Shown here piece by piece: positions 1-7,657 of a DNA stretch of 64,000 nt. Each line of letters opens with the position of its first letter. Positions within the stretch are counted from its first letter, which is position 1. The notes beneath the pieces were generated by a model. The model ran no database searches. It was not told the origin of the DNA and saw nothing but the letters and a program-made list of their open reading frames with translations. The position numbers were made by a program, and so were the translations under genes. Source of the DNA: Ruminococcus sp. (lineage in GTDB: Bacteria; Bacillota; Clostridia; Oscillospirales; Acutalibacteraceae). The stretch lies in contig JAFTHZ010000016.1 in NCBI GenBank assembly GCA_017457155.1, positions 1 to 64,000 on the forward strand, given 5' to 3'.

Positions 1-57
1 CTACCCTGCTTCGAACTGCATCGAAGTACAGCCTATAACACTCACCATGATGTATAG

Positions 58-132
58 AGGGCTGTAGCCAAGCGGTAAGGCAACAGACTTTGACTCCGTC
101 ACTCGTGGGTTCGAACCCCGCCAGCCCAGCCA
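58..132 (+). tRNA. tRNA-Gln (anticodon TTG)
   Basis: A cloverleaf can be folded by eye. The D stem is GCC/GGC, the anticodon loop CTTTGAC holds TTG, the T stem is GTGGG/CCCGC around TTCGAAC, and CCA is encoded. Two pairs are off: A1 faces A72 at the end of the acceptor stem, and A85 faces C97 inside the anticodon stem. The tRNA may still work or may be a slightly decayed copy. A terminator follows directly. Confidence 0.9.
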
Positions 133-136
133 GCAT

Positions 137-170
137 AAAAGGTCTCACATTTTGTGAGGCCTTTTTTGTT
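137..170 (+). terminator. Rho-independent terminator after tRNA-Gln
   Basis: GGTCTCAC (141-148) pairs with GTGAGGCC (154-161) with one G-U pair, and a T-rich tract follows. It sits 8 bases behind the tRNA CCA end. Confidence 0.85.
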
Positions 171-262
171 TTATTATAAGATTACTATTTTATAGGATTA
201 CAATTATTTAAACTGCACAGAAAACCCTTATCTTTTTTTCTGCTATAGACGTAAAAATAATA

Positions 263-291
263 TTGTAAACTTTTGTCTGAAAATATATAAT
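263..291 (+). promoter_or_regulatory. Probable sigma-A promoter for the zinc-ribbon/VWA operon
   Basis: TTGTAA (263-268) and TATAAT (286-291) are separated by 17 bases. The AAGGAGG ribosome site and the ATG at 316 lie just downstream. The rest of 171-262 is AT-rich and I see nothing else in it. Confidence 0.6.
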
Positions 292-315
292 AATGTTATA
301 AAGGAGGTCATATTT

Positions 316-1185
316 ATGTTTTGTCCTAAATGCGGAAACGAAATTAAAGGTCAGGTGAAGTTCTGTCCTAAATGCGGAAGGAGTCTTACCCCCAATGCTC
401 AGACAACTCCTCCTCAAAATGAACCTGCTCCTGTAGCTCCAGCGCAGTCCGCTCCTACAGCACAGGCACCAGTCACTCCACCACCCTATCCCACCAACAA
501 TGCACCCCAGTATCCTGTGAACAGCACTCCACAGGCTCCTGTTGCATATAACAACCAAAAACCTGCTCCCACAAATACTCCGAAACCTAAGAAACAAAAA
601 GTTAAGAAAGAAAAATCACCTGTGGACTCTAAAAAGCTCCTGATAACCTGTGTCCTCACATTGATTCTCTTCTGCTTATATGCATTGACTTCTTATATTG
701 CCCTGGCTCTGCCCTCTATGGAGGACACGATTATTGTCAGCACTATATCTGACAGTGATAATGAAATCGGCATCACTCTGGGAGAAATGCTTTCTGTGAT
801 GATTCATGGAAATCGAATCTTCTATCCCACTGCAATCTCCTCCGCGCTGGGTACCATAACCTACATTTTCCTGTACTCAGTACCTGTTTTTGCCGGACTT
901 GCTTTTGTGGGATCTGTCATCAACAAAAGAGCTACTTCTCTGAATATCGCTTTCTCTGTCATTTCACTGATCAGCGCAGCAGTTTCTGCTCTGGTAGTGC
1001 CTGTGACGGTAATGCTCATCCCGGAATTCAAGCAGCTTCTGTCTATTAATGCGGGAGTTGTGTTTAACGATATCGGAAAGCTCTCCTGTACAAAACTTAT
1101 GATATTTGCAGGATTGACAGTTTTACTGGTTATCGCATCAATCGTATTCTCCGCAATCGTTAAGGTAAGGAGGAATAAGAAATGA
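316..1185 (+). CDS. Zinc-ribbon multi-pass membrane protein
   Basis: This is a 289-residue protein. It starts with a short zinc ribbon made of two CPKCG knuckles (Cys3/Cys6 and Cys17/Cys20). A Pro/Ala/Thr-rich linker runs to about residue 90, followed by a lysine-rich patch. Roughly four hydrophobic segments follow near 108-135, 175-198, 208-235 and 262-285. The start is supported by AAGGAGG eight bases upstream. Zinc-ribbon membrane proteins of this type (zinc_ribbon_2 head) are common in Firmicutes and mostly uncharacterised. The stop overlaps the start of the VWA gene in ATGA, so the two are probably co-translated and may work together in the membrane. I do not recognise a specific function. 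Confidence 0.85.
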   Translation: MFCPKCGNEIKGQVKFCPKCGRSLTPNAQTTPPQNEPAPVAPAQSAPTAQAPVTPPPYPTNNAPQYPVNSTPQAPVAYNNQKPAPTNTPKPKKQKVKKEKSPVDSKKLLITCVLTLILFCLYALTSYIALALPSMEDTIIVSTISDSDNEIGITLGEMLSVMIHGNRIFYPTAISSALGTITYIFLYSVPVFAGLAFVGSVINKRATSLNIAFSVISLISAAVSALVVPVTVMLIPEFKQLLSINAGVVFNDIGKLSCTKLMIFAGLTVLLVIASIVFSAIVKVRRNKK

Positions 1186-4106
1186 AAAATTCAACCCGAT
1201 TCTTCAATAAACTCAAGAAAATTCTCAGGATAACCCTCATAATCACTCTTGTGCTGGGAATCCTCTCCTCTGCTTTAGGTGTAACAGTTGTTGCTGTGAA
1301 TCAATACAAAACCAACACAGCCCAAGGCACAGTCAACGAAAGCACAGAACAGATTGAAGAAGCAGAGACTGATATATACGAATCTCCCACAAAGAACTAC
1401 GCAGAGCTTAAGAATGAGGTCAGCCTGAAGGAGAACGTAACAGTTCTGACTGTACAGGAGTCAAAAGACCTGACCTCATCCATCACAACCATAGAATCAA
1501 ATGACGGCTACTACGGCGACACCATGACCCTTACACTGGAGGGCGAGGACCATAAGGAGCTGGATGACCTGTCATATGATGACATCGTATATATTCAGGG
1601 AGACGAAACCTCACCTTTGGGAGACGATCGTATCTTCAGAGTAGAGGGTGTCTCATCATATAATGACAAGACCTATCTGGAGGTATCGGAACCTTATCTT
1701 GAGGATGTATTTGAGAATATGGAAATAGCTGCCTCAGATGCTCTGACAGAAGACAATCTTGTTAACAGCTACTACGCATCAGGTGTTACATCTCACTTCG
1801 GAAATGTAGAGACAGAGATGCCCGATGTTACAAACAAAAGTGACCTGAGCGATGACACAGATCTGCCCACAGAGCTCCCCCCTGCCGAAACAGAGCCTGC
1901 AACAGAAAATGCACCTCAGACCACAGCCCCTGCACCCACACAGACCCAGCCCACACAGCCTCAGACAGAGATCACAGAACCTCCTGCATCAACAGGAGCA
2001 CAGCTGCTCTCCTATGTAGCAGGCTCTAAGACTCAGGTGCAAACGCTGGGTGCTGCCTCAACACCTCAGGTTCAGACCATGGCAGCAACAGACAACAGCA
2101 CAAAGCTGGGCGACCTTATCATCGAAGTAGACTATGACTTCAACAAGAACAAAGACAAAGAGGAAAGCTCAGATGACAATACAAGCACATCCTTCGGTAT
2201 CAAGGGTACCATCGGTCTCAGAGACCTGACCTCTCACCTTGTCTGCGATATGCCCACAGCAGGAAACTTTGAGGAGCTGTACCTGGGTCTGAGCGGAGAG
2301 AAGTTCTGGGATATCGACCTATATGGAAGCATCTCTGCAGAAGCCCAGATGGAAGCCAGCAAGAAAGAGACCGCTCTGTTCAGCTTTGAGGGACTTAACG
2401 AGAAGCGCTTCCCCATCGCTGTGTTCCAGTTCAAGGGTACTACCCCTGTATACATTAACAACACTGCTTTTGAAAACAGCAGAGAAAGCATCATCCCCTC
2501 CCTGTTCCTGGTTGTATATGCCGACTGGGAAGGCAACATCAGCCTTGAGCTCAACGGAGGCATCGAATCATCTGACAGCTTCAACAGCGGTCTGCGTGTG
2601 TTCAAGGAAGGGGAGCTTGCGGTTTCCTTTGAGAACTACCCATACACTCAGTCATACGACGTTGAGTCACAGGACGGACTTGCTTGGGATATGACACTTG
2701 AGCTGGAGGCATACACAGACCTGACACTCCTGGGAGGATCGGTACTGTTCTATGTTGCAGGTGTAAACATAGGTGAAGTCTCCATCGCAAGGCTGGGAGT
2801 CCAGGCGGAATGTAATGCCAGTGTATCGGCAAACTCCAAGGAGGGAGTAAAACTCATGGAGTCCGATGACACAGAATTCTTCATACGAGGGTATTTCAAC
2901 CTTATAGAAGTAAAGGTCAAGCTGAAGGCTGAGGGAAAATCTTTCCTGAGTAACCTTTCCTTTGACATTGACTTTGAGTTCGGATTGCTGAAGCTTACAC
3001 TCTTTGAGCATGGACTCGTACCGGAACAATACAAGACCAAGCTTCCTGTATCATCTATGGTAGCTCCAACGGAGTTTGCGTCCCTGACTACCATGGTGTT
3101 CGATGTATCGGGCTCAATGTACGACCACATTGATACGGGACAAACAAAGCTGGAGGCTGCAAAGGAAGCAGCTAACTCCATCATAGACACTACAGAACAA
3201 TGGTCGAAGACCTATGACGGAAACTACGGATTCGGCATTGTTATGTTCTCTGATGACGCACAAACAGTATCTGTCCCCCATGTTGACTATGACTACCTGA
3301 GAGACTGTATCGAAACCATGGAAGATGGTGGCGGAACAGAAATATACTCCGGAATTGATACAGGCGTAGCTCAGCTTGACAGCGTTACATCTGACAGCAA
3401 GGTTATGATACTGATGACTGATGGACAGGACTCCTATGAGAGCGAGACCCTTGAATCAGCAGAAAAAGCCGCAGAAAAAGGCATCAAAATCTATACCATC
3501 GGATTCGGCGATGATGTTAACGAAGATATCCTCACTGAAATCGCAGAAACCACAGGCGGCGAATACAGATTTGCTACCACAGACAATATTATGGGAATCA
3601 TCGGAAGCTTCATCTATGCTCAGCAAGCAAGTACATCTCAGGTTCTCACAGAGATCGAGGACACTGTCAGCGAGGGCGAAACCTCTGATCCCACAAGCTT
3701 CAATGTTGAGGACAAGAGCGGCGACCTGGTTGTTATTAATTCATGGCCCGGCTCCTTCCTTGATACTATTCTTGTGGATCCCACAGGAAGGGTAGTTGAT
3801 GAGGATTATCCCAACTCCTACACAGATGAAAGCCAGATCCCTTCCACAATAATTGTCAACAATCCCATCAAGGGAGAATGGACCGTCAGCGTCAAGGGTG
3901 TCGAAACCTCTTACGAAGAAGAACCCTTCTACACCATAGTTTCTTTCAAGGAGCTTGATGCTCAGAAGATAAACAGCGCAATGACTACCGCTGAGGTGGT
4001 TGCCGCATACTGTATCTCTGTTGGCTCCTTCACAGCAGTTGCAAGCTTTATGCTCCTGTTCTGTATCGGCAGAAAAAGAAAAGAAGAAGCTGAAAAGCAA
4101 CACTAA
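1182..4106 (+). CDS. Large membrane-anchored von Willebrand factor A (VWA) protein
   Basis: This is a 974-residue protein. An N-terminal transmembrane segment lies near 15-40, followed by an extracellular region with a Thr/Pro-rich linker near 225-262, a long beta-rich part, and a VWA domain from about 635. The metal-site (MIDAS) pieces are visible: DVSGSMYD near 641, GGGTEIYSG near 717 and LMTDGQDS near 744. A C-terminal transmembrane segment near 945-965 is followed by a basic Lys/Arg-Glu tail. The protein is therefore anchored at both ends with the VWA domain outside. VWA domains bind protein ligands through a divalent metal. The ligand is unknown; surface adhesion or envelope sensing are possible. 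It forms an operon with the zinc-ribbon protein through a 4-base overlap. Confidence 0.85.
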   Translation: MKNSTRFFNKLKKILRITLIITLVLGILSSALGVTVVAVNQYKTNTAQGTVNESTEQIEEAETDIYESPTKNYAELKNEVSLKENVTVLTVQESKDLTSSITTIESNDGYYGDTMTLTLEGEDHKELDDLSYDDIVYIQGDETSPLGDDRIFRVEGVSSYNDKTYLEVSEPYLEDVFENMEIAASDALTEDNLVNSYYASGVTSHFGNVETEMPDVTNKSDLSDDTDLPTELPPAETEPATENAPQTTAPAPTQTQPTQPQTEITEPPASTGAQLLSYVAGSKTQVQTLGAASTPQVQTMAATDNSTKLGDLIIEVDYDFNKNKDKEESSDDNTSTSFGIKGTIGLRDLTSHLVCDMPTAGNFEELYLGLSGEKFWDIDLYGSISAEAQMEASKKETALFSFEGLNEKRFPIAVFQFKGTTPVYINNTAFENSRESIIPSLFLVVYADWEGNISLELNGGIESSDSFNSGLRVFKEGELAVSFENYPYTQSYDVESQDGLAWDMTLELEAYTDLTLLGGSVLFYVAGVNIGEVSIARLGVQAECNASVSANSKEGVKLMESDDTEFFIRGYFNLIEVKVKLKAEGKSFLSNLSFDIDFEFGLLKLTLFEHGLVPEQYKTKLPVSSMVAPTEFASLTTMVFDVSGSMYDHIDTGQTKLEAAKEAANSIIDTTEQWSKTYDGNYGFGIVMFSDDAQTVSVPHVDYDYLRDCIETMEDGGGTEIYSGIDTGVAQLDSVTSDSKVMILMTDGQDSYESETLESAEKAAEKGIKIYTIGFGDDVNEDILTEIAETTGGEYRFATTDNIMGIIGSFIYAQQASTSQVLTEIEDTVSEGETSDPTSFNVEDKSGDLVVINSWPGSFLDTILVDPTGRVVDEDYPNSYTDESQIPSTIIVNNPIKGEWTVSVKGVETSYEEEPFYTIVSFKELDAQKINSAMTTAEVVAAYCISVGSFTAVASFMLLFCIGRKRKEEAEKQH

Positions 4107-4127
4107 AACTCCATAACAAACAAAGGC

Positions 4128-4167
4128 AAAGCCCCTCCGCAAACCATCAGCGGAGGGGCTTCGTATT
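4128..4167 (+). terminator. Terminator of the zinc-ribbon/VWA operon
   Basis: GCCCCTCCGC (4131-4140) pairs perfectly with GCGGAGGGGC (4150-4159), followed by TTCGTATTT. Confidence 0.75.
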
Positions 4168-4186
4168 TCAGTCGATCAGATATGAC

Positions 4187-4220
4187 ACAAAAAAGCAGCC
4201 GAGGACAATGCCTCGGCTGC
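4187..4220 (-). terminator. Terminator of the dockerin/starch-module gene
   Basis: GCAGCCGAGG (4195-4204) and CCTCGGCTGC (4211-4220) form a perfect 10-bp stem. On the minus strand it is followed by a run of T (4189-4194). Confidence 0.88.
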
Positions 4221-4254
4221 ACATTCACTGATTATTCAGTTGATTGTTGACAAA

Positions 4255-5523
4255 TCAACCTGCGTATGCAGAAGAGTAAGTGTTCCACTTGGAAGCACCC
4301 TGCTCGGGTGTGAAGAGGATTCTGTTACCATCTGTTTCAATGTCAATCTTGATGTCGTTGGTCTGCAGGAAATCATCCCAAACGCCGTCACCATTGCCCT
4401 TGAAGAGGCCTGTGGTGATCTTGGAGTTGATTGTGATGTACCAGATATCTGTGCCCTCTACCTGATTCATAACGTGATATGAACCAAAGGAAGCGTCGTT
4501 CCACTGATAGAAAGCAACATAGTTCCACTGTGTAACAGAGTTATCAAAGTAGATAATGATATCGTTAGATACCTCGGGAATCTTATCTATCCAGGAACCA
4601 ACGCCGTCACCTGTGGGAGCATAGATAACCATATCACCACGGTCGCCTGCACTCCAAGCATTGTAAACAACACCCTCGGTCTCACGATCGAATCTGATGT
4701 TTGTTACTGTCTCGGGAACGTCAACTGTCCAGATAATAGCCTCGGGATCCTTTGTCATGATATATGTTGTGTCGGTGTCAACATCGATGAGGTTTACGCC
4801 GGAAGCATAATCCTGTACCCATGCACAACCCTCTGAATAGAAGGTGATTGTGATTGTTGCAACGGGCTCTGTAACAACAGGCTCGGAAACTACGGGATCA
4901 GAAACTACAGGATCGGAAACTACAGGATCAGAAACTACGGGATCAGAAACCACGGGATCGGAAACTACGGGATCAGAAACCACGGGATCAGTAACTACAG
5001 GATCGGAAACCACGGGATCAGAAACTACGGGATCAGTAACAACAGGATCAGAAACCACGGGATCAGAAACCACGGGATCAGAAACTACGGGATCAGTAAC
5101 AACAGTAACAGTTACAACAGGAACTGTTACTACGGGCTGTGTAGGCTCAACAGGAACCTTAGCGTAAAGCTCTGTGCCGATGAGCTCGTTGTTGGACATA
5201 AGAGCAACCCACTTCTGGATCTCTGTTGCGTCTCTAACGGTAATATCCTCATCACCATTTACATCTGCCAGAACGCGTTCCTCGCCGAGCTGAATCAGCA
5301 TAGCAACTTCCTTCTGGATAGTGGTAGCGTCGCGTACATCGACCTTACCATTTGTATCAGCATCGCCAATAATACCGATGAGATACTCATCTGCAGAAGA
5401 CACTACATCTGTGGGGATATCTGTGTCAACGTCAGTGTTTGCAGAAACTCCCATGCAGAACATGGAAAGAATCATAGCGAAAACCATGATCATTGAGAGG
5501 ATCTGTGCAAACTGTCTTTTCAT
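4255..5523 (-). CDS. Secreted dockerin protein with repeat linker and starch-binding-like domain
   Basis: The start at 5523 (MKRQFAQ) is chosen because TAGGAGATGATTTC precedes it and a signal peptide of about 29 residues begins there. The mature 422-residue precursor carries a type I dockerin near 48-107, with two calcium-loop repeats (DADTNGKVDVRD and DVNGDEDITVRD). About 16 copies of a VVSDP/VVTDP pentapeptide follow, then a C-terminal beta-rich region of about 215 residues with Trp/Tyr-rich motifs such as IYFDNSVTQWNYVAFYQW. That motif resembles CBM26-type starch-binding modules. No catalytic domain is visible. Dockerins plug proteins into cohesin-bearing scaffoldins, so the likely role is to bring a starch-binding module to an amylosome. 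A strong minus-strand promoter (5570-5598) and a terminator make it a single-gene unit. Confidence 0.85.
   Translation of the reverse strand: MKRQFAQILSMIMVFAMILSMFCMGVSANTDVDTDIPTDVVSSADEYLIGIIGDADTNGKVDVRDATTIQKEVAMLIQLGEERVLADVNGDEDITVRDATEIQKWVALMSNNELIGTELYAKVPVEPTQPVVTVPVVTVTVVTDPVVSDPVVSDPVVSDPVVTDPVVSDPVVSDPVVTDPVVSDPVVSDPVVSDPVVSDPVVSDPVVSDPVVSEPVVTEPVATITITFYSEGCAWVQDYASGVNLIDVDTDTTYIMTKDPEAIIWTVDVPETVTNIRFDRETEGVVYNAWSAGDRGDMVIYAPTGDGVGSWIDKIPEVSNDIIIYFDNSVTQWNYVAFYQWNDASFGSYHVMNQVEGTDIWYITINSKITTGLFKGNGDGVWDDFLQTNDIKIDIETDGNRILFTPEQGASKWNTYSSAYAG
4864..5103 (-). repeat. 15-bp tandem repeat array coding for VVSDP units
   Basis: About 16 near-identical 15-bp units, of the type GGATCAGAAACTACG on the plus strand, encode the stalk between the dockerin and the starch-module-like domain. 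Units vary at only a few third positions plus Ser/Thr and Asp/Glu swaps. Such arrays readily change copy number by slippage. Confidence 0.9.
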
Positions 5524-5569
5524 GAAATCATCTCCTAAAAAAATATTCCAGTATAAAACTGATATAAAT

Positions 5570-5598
5570 ATTATACAATGTATTAAGATGTTATTCAA
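5570..5598 (-). promoter_or_regulatory. Promoter of the dockerin/starch-module gene
   Basis: On the minus strand TTGAAT (5598-5593) and TATAAT (5575-5570) are 17 bases apart, about 50 bases upstream of the start codon. Confidence 0.6.
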
Positions 5599-5655
5599 TA
5601 GAAAACAGCAAAATAATTAACACATTTTTTATAATTGCCATTTATTATCTTTTGC

Positions 5656-5683
5656 TTGCATTTTTTTCATTATATGATATAAT
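5656..5683 (+). promoter_or_regulatory. Probable promoter of the SecB-like gene
   Basis: TTGCAT (5656-5661) and TATAAT (5678-5683) are separated by 16 bases, 37 bases ahead of the ATG. Confidence 0.55.
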
Positions 5684-5720
5684 TTGAACAAATAAATTTT
5701 ATTTGACAGGAGACATAACA

Positions 5721-6122
5721 ATGGCATGTTGTCAGCTTAAAGCATACACAGTTTCGGATGTATCATTTGTAAACAGACTGGACCCCAACATTCAGATTAA
5801 AATCGGAAACAAGTTTTCATATAATGTCAAATATCCTAACAACAGCGATGTTGAAGTTTGCAGAGGAGAGCTGGAGGTTGAGGTTGGCGACACCTCTGAG
5901 GACAGCAAGCTGAGTGTTAAGGTAACACTTGTTGGTATCTTCGGATATGACAAAGCAGCAAAGAGAGAGCTCATCCACACAGAGAGCTTCAAGGTGCTCT
6001 ACCCCTATGCAAGAGCTATGGTGACAACCATCACAGCCAATGCAGGCATAAAGCCTATCATTCTCCCCAATATCGACATTGACTCACAGAACATTTATCG
6101 TTTCGACGGAAACCCCCAGTAA
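5721..6122 (+). CDS. SecB-like protein (probable export chaperone family)
   Basis: This is a 133-residue protein starting MACCQLKAY. ATG at 5721 is preferred over an upstream TTG because CAGGAG lies 9 bases before it. The alternating beta-strand pattern, the conserved ending PNIDIDSQNIY and the length fit the small SecB-like family found in some Firmicutes. Proteobacterial SecB keeps preproteins unfolded for SecA. In Gram-positives the homologues are scattered and their clients are largely unknown; some partner toxin-antitoxin systems, but no toxin pair is adjacent here. It is a single-gene unit with its own promoter, between a secreted dockerin protein and tRNA-Gly. The assignment rests on recalled family features, not an alignment. 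Confidence 0.55.
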   Translation: MACCQLKAYTVSDVSFVNRLDPNIQIKIGNKFSYNVKYPNNSDVEVCRGELEVEVGDTSEDSKLSVKVTLVGIFGYDKAAKRELIHTESFKVLYPYARAMVTTITANAGIKPIILPNIDIDSQNIYRFDGNPQ

Positions 6123-6140
6123 ATTTTTCTTATTTTTTAA

Positions 6141-6170
6141 TTGACAAAGCAACGGTAGTTATGGTATACT
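6141..6170 (+). promoter_or_regulatory. tRNA-Gly promoter
   Basis: TTGACA (6141-6146) and TATACT (6165-6170) are separated by 18 bases, and the mature tRNA starts 19 bases later. Confidence 0.75.
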
Positions 6171-6188
6171 ATCTATCGTTGCAAATAT

Positions 6189-6262
6189 GCGGATGTAGTT
6201 TAGTGGTAGAACTTCAGCCTTCCAAGCTGATCGTGTGGGTTCGATTCCCATCATCCGCTCCA
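6189..6262 (+). tRNA. tRNA-Gly (anticodon TCC)
   Basis: The acceptor stem GCGGATG/CATCCGC is perfect. The anticodon stem TCAGC/GCTGA encloses CTTCCAA with anticodon TCC, the T loop is TTCGATT, and CCA is encoded (6260-6262). Confidence 0.97.
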
Positions 6263-6500
6263 AAGAAAAGACACCTGAGTTTCAGGTGTCTTTTTTCTAT
6301 GTGTTTTTTACAACCTAAAAAATGATGGGAATCGAAAGGGCGTCAAGAAAACAGTCCGGGGGACTGTTTTTAGCCCGTCGCGATGATGAGACTTTTCCTA
6401 TCCCGCACGTCCCATCATACGATATGAGACTTCATTGATGGCTCATCCCCCATCATCCGCTCCAAAGAAAAGACACCTGAGTTTCAGGTGTCTTTTTTCT
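6247..6500 (+). repeat. 52-bp direct repeat of the tRNA-Gly 3' end plus terminator, flanking a structured insert
   Basis: Bases 6247-6298 (tRNA 3' end, CCA and terminator) are repeated without a mismatch at 6449-6500, 202 bases downstream. The roughly 150-base insert between them begins with an inverted 15-base copy of the tRNA T arm (6322-6336, ATGATGGGAATCGAA). It then has a perfect 10-bp hairpin (6348-6357 with 6361-6370, loop GGG) nested in GGGC/GCCC, and further CCCATCAT fragments near 6411. The arrangement resembles attL/attR flanks or a small non-coding mobile element that targets the tRNA 3' end. No ORF is present. Confidence 0.85.
6263..6298 (+). terminator. Terminator of tRNA-Gly
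   Basis: AGACACCTGA and its complement TCAGGTGTCT form a hairpin around GTT, followed by six T. The same hairpin recurs at 6465-6500 as part of a 52-bp direct repeat. Confidence 0.88.
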
Positions 6501-6562
6501 TCTTAATTATATTATCTGAAAAAGCAAGGGATAATAATCTCTCCAACTACACAGAGGGGTTA

Positions 6563-7606
6563 TCAGTCTAATTCAAAAACCTCAAAGCCTGCTATATTTG
6601 ATTCTCCAACGGTGAGCTTTCTGTCGGTGATGGTATCTACAAGCTTATCAAGCTCATCAACGATAAACTGCTCTGCCTCGATAATATCATAATTGAAGTT
6701 AAATGTACACTTCTCAACAGAACCATTTTCGTCATACTCACGGGTGAAGGAGCTGATGTATCCATCTTCGTCGTAGGTATACTCAAAGGAAACAATTATG
6801 TTATACTCTACATCCTCAAAGGTCTTGGCGGTAATGTTGCCGTTATCGTCATATTCATAGGTTATAAGAACCTGAGAAAGGACTTCGCCGCTGTCATCAA
6901 CTGTTGTCATCTCAGTTATATTGCCATAGTCATCAGTAACATAATTGTATGTACACTCATAAACAGTTCCATCATCACGGTGGTATTTGTAGTCCTTGAA
7001 CTTTCCGTTCTCGTTATAAGTATACTCGTACTCTACTTTGTCTCCGTTATATACACTCATACCTGTTTTGTTACCATCTATGTCATAGGCATAAGTACAA
7101 TGATACACCAGAGTGTCACCAAAATATTCCAGCTCCTCTGACCTGTTGCCCAGATTATCATAGAGATACTCTGTTCTGTCGGTTTCGGTACCATCCTCGA
7201 TCAGGGTCTTGGAGGTCATATTGCCAACCTCGTCAAACTCGAAGACATAATCATTCTGTACAGAATCCTCGTAGAAGGTCTCAAGATAAGGATACTCAAT
7301 GGTACCTGAATATGAGGTAGTCTTGTAGAGGACCCCGTCCATATATACATCGCACATATTGAGATTGTTATACTCAGAGTAAGTATACTCATAAACATAG
7401 TCTGTGGTAGTACCTTCGTACTCCCTGGTAACCTCAACAGAGTTCAGCCTCTGCACAGGGAAAACAGGCTCTGTGGCAACTGTGACGGTGTTATTCTCTA
7501 TTGTGTATGAATTTTCGGGAAGGGTTTCTTCTTCGCTGCCGTTGCATCCAAAGAACACAGACAGAGCAAAGAGCACGCAAAATAACAAAGCTAACCTGGA
7601 CTTCAT
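6563..7606 (-). CDS. Putative lipoprotein with RHS/YD-like repeats
   Basis: This is a 347-residue protein with a signal peptide ending SVFFGC, so Cys21 is the likely lipidation site. The mature part is built from repeating Tyr/Asp/Gly/Asn-rich beta-hairpins such as YEYDDNGNIT, DEVGNM and YTYDEDGYIS. They match the YD repeat seen in RHS-type proteins and in many surface proteins. A ribosome site AAGGTGA lies ahead of the ATG. No toxin, protease or binding domain follows the repeats, so it is not a full RHS toxin. The function is unknown and the location is probably the outer face of the membrane. The following gene (7658-8305) on the same strand is also an envelope protein. Confidence 0.78.
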   Translation of the reverse strand: MKSRLALLFCVLFALSVFFGCNGSEEETLPENSYTIENNTVTVATEPVFPVQRLNSVEVTREYEGTTTDYVYEYTYSEYNNLNMCDVYMDGVLYKTTSYSGTIEYPYLETFYEDSVQNDYVFEFDEVGNMTSKTLIEDGTETDRTEYLYDNLGNRSEELEYFGDTLVYHCTYAYDIDGNKTGMSVYNGDKVEYEYTYNENGKFKDYKYHRDDGTVYECTYNYVTDDYGNITEMTTVDDSGEVLSQVLITYEYDDNGNITAKTFEDVEYNIIVSFEYTYDEDGYISSFTREYDENGSVEKCTFNFNYDIIEAEQFIVDELDKLVDTITDRKLTVGESNIAGFEVFELD

Positions 7607-7657
7607 AATATCACCTTTTTGCTAGAATTATCTACTGTCACCCATATGGATGAGCAA

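Noticed and set aside
4864..5103. Tandem 15-bp units could be read as a CRISPR-like array or minisatellite.
   Set aside because: There are no spacers, the unit is a multiple of three and it keeps the reading frame of a secreted dockerin protein, so it is a protein repeat.
4844..5167. A plus-strand ORF made of TTGSE repeats.
   Set aside because: It is the mirror of the VVSDP repeat on the opposite strand, with no ribosome site or other coding signs.
6449..6500. Second tRNA-Gly-like sequence.
   Set aside because: Only the last bases of the T and acceptor arms are present; there is no D or anticodon arm, so it is a 3' fragment and not a tRNA.
6563..7606. An RHS toxin or contact-dependent toxin.
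   Set aside because: The YD-like repeats end without a core hyperconserved motif or a C-terminal toxin domain, and the protein is a short lipoprotein.
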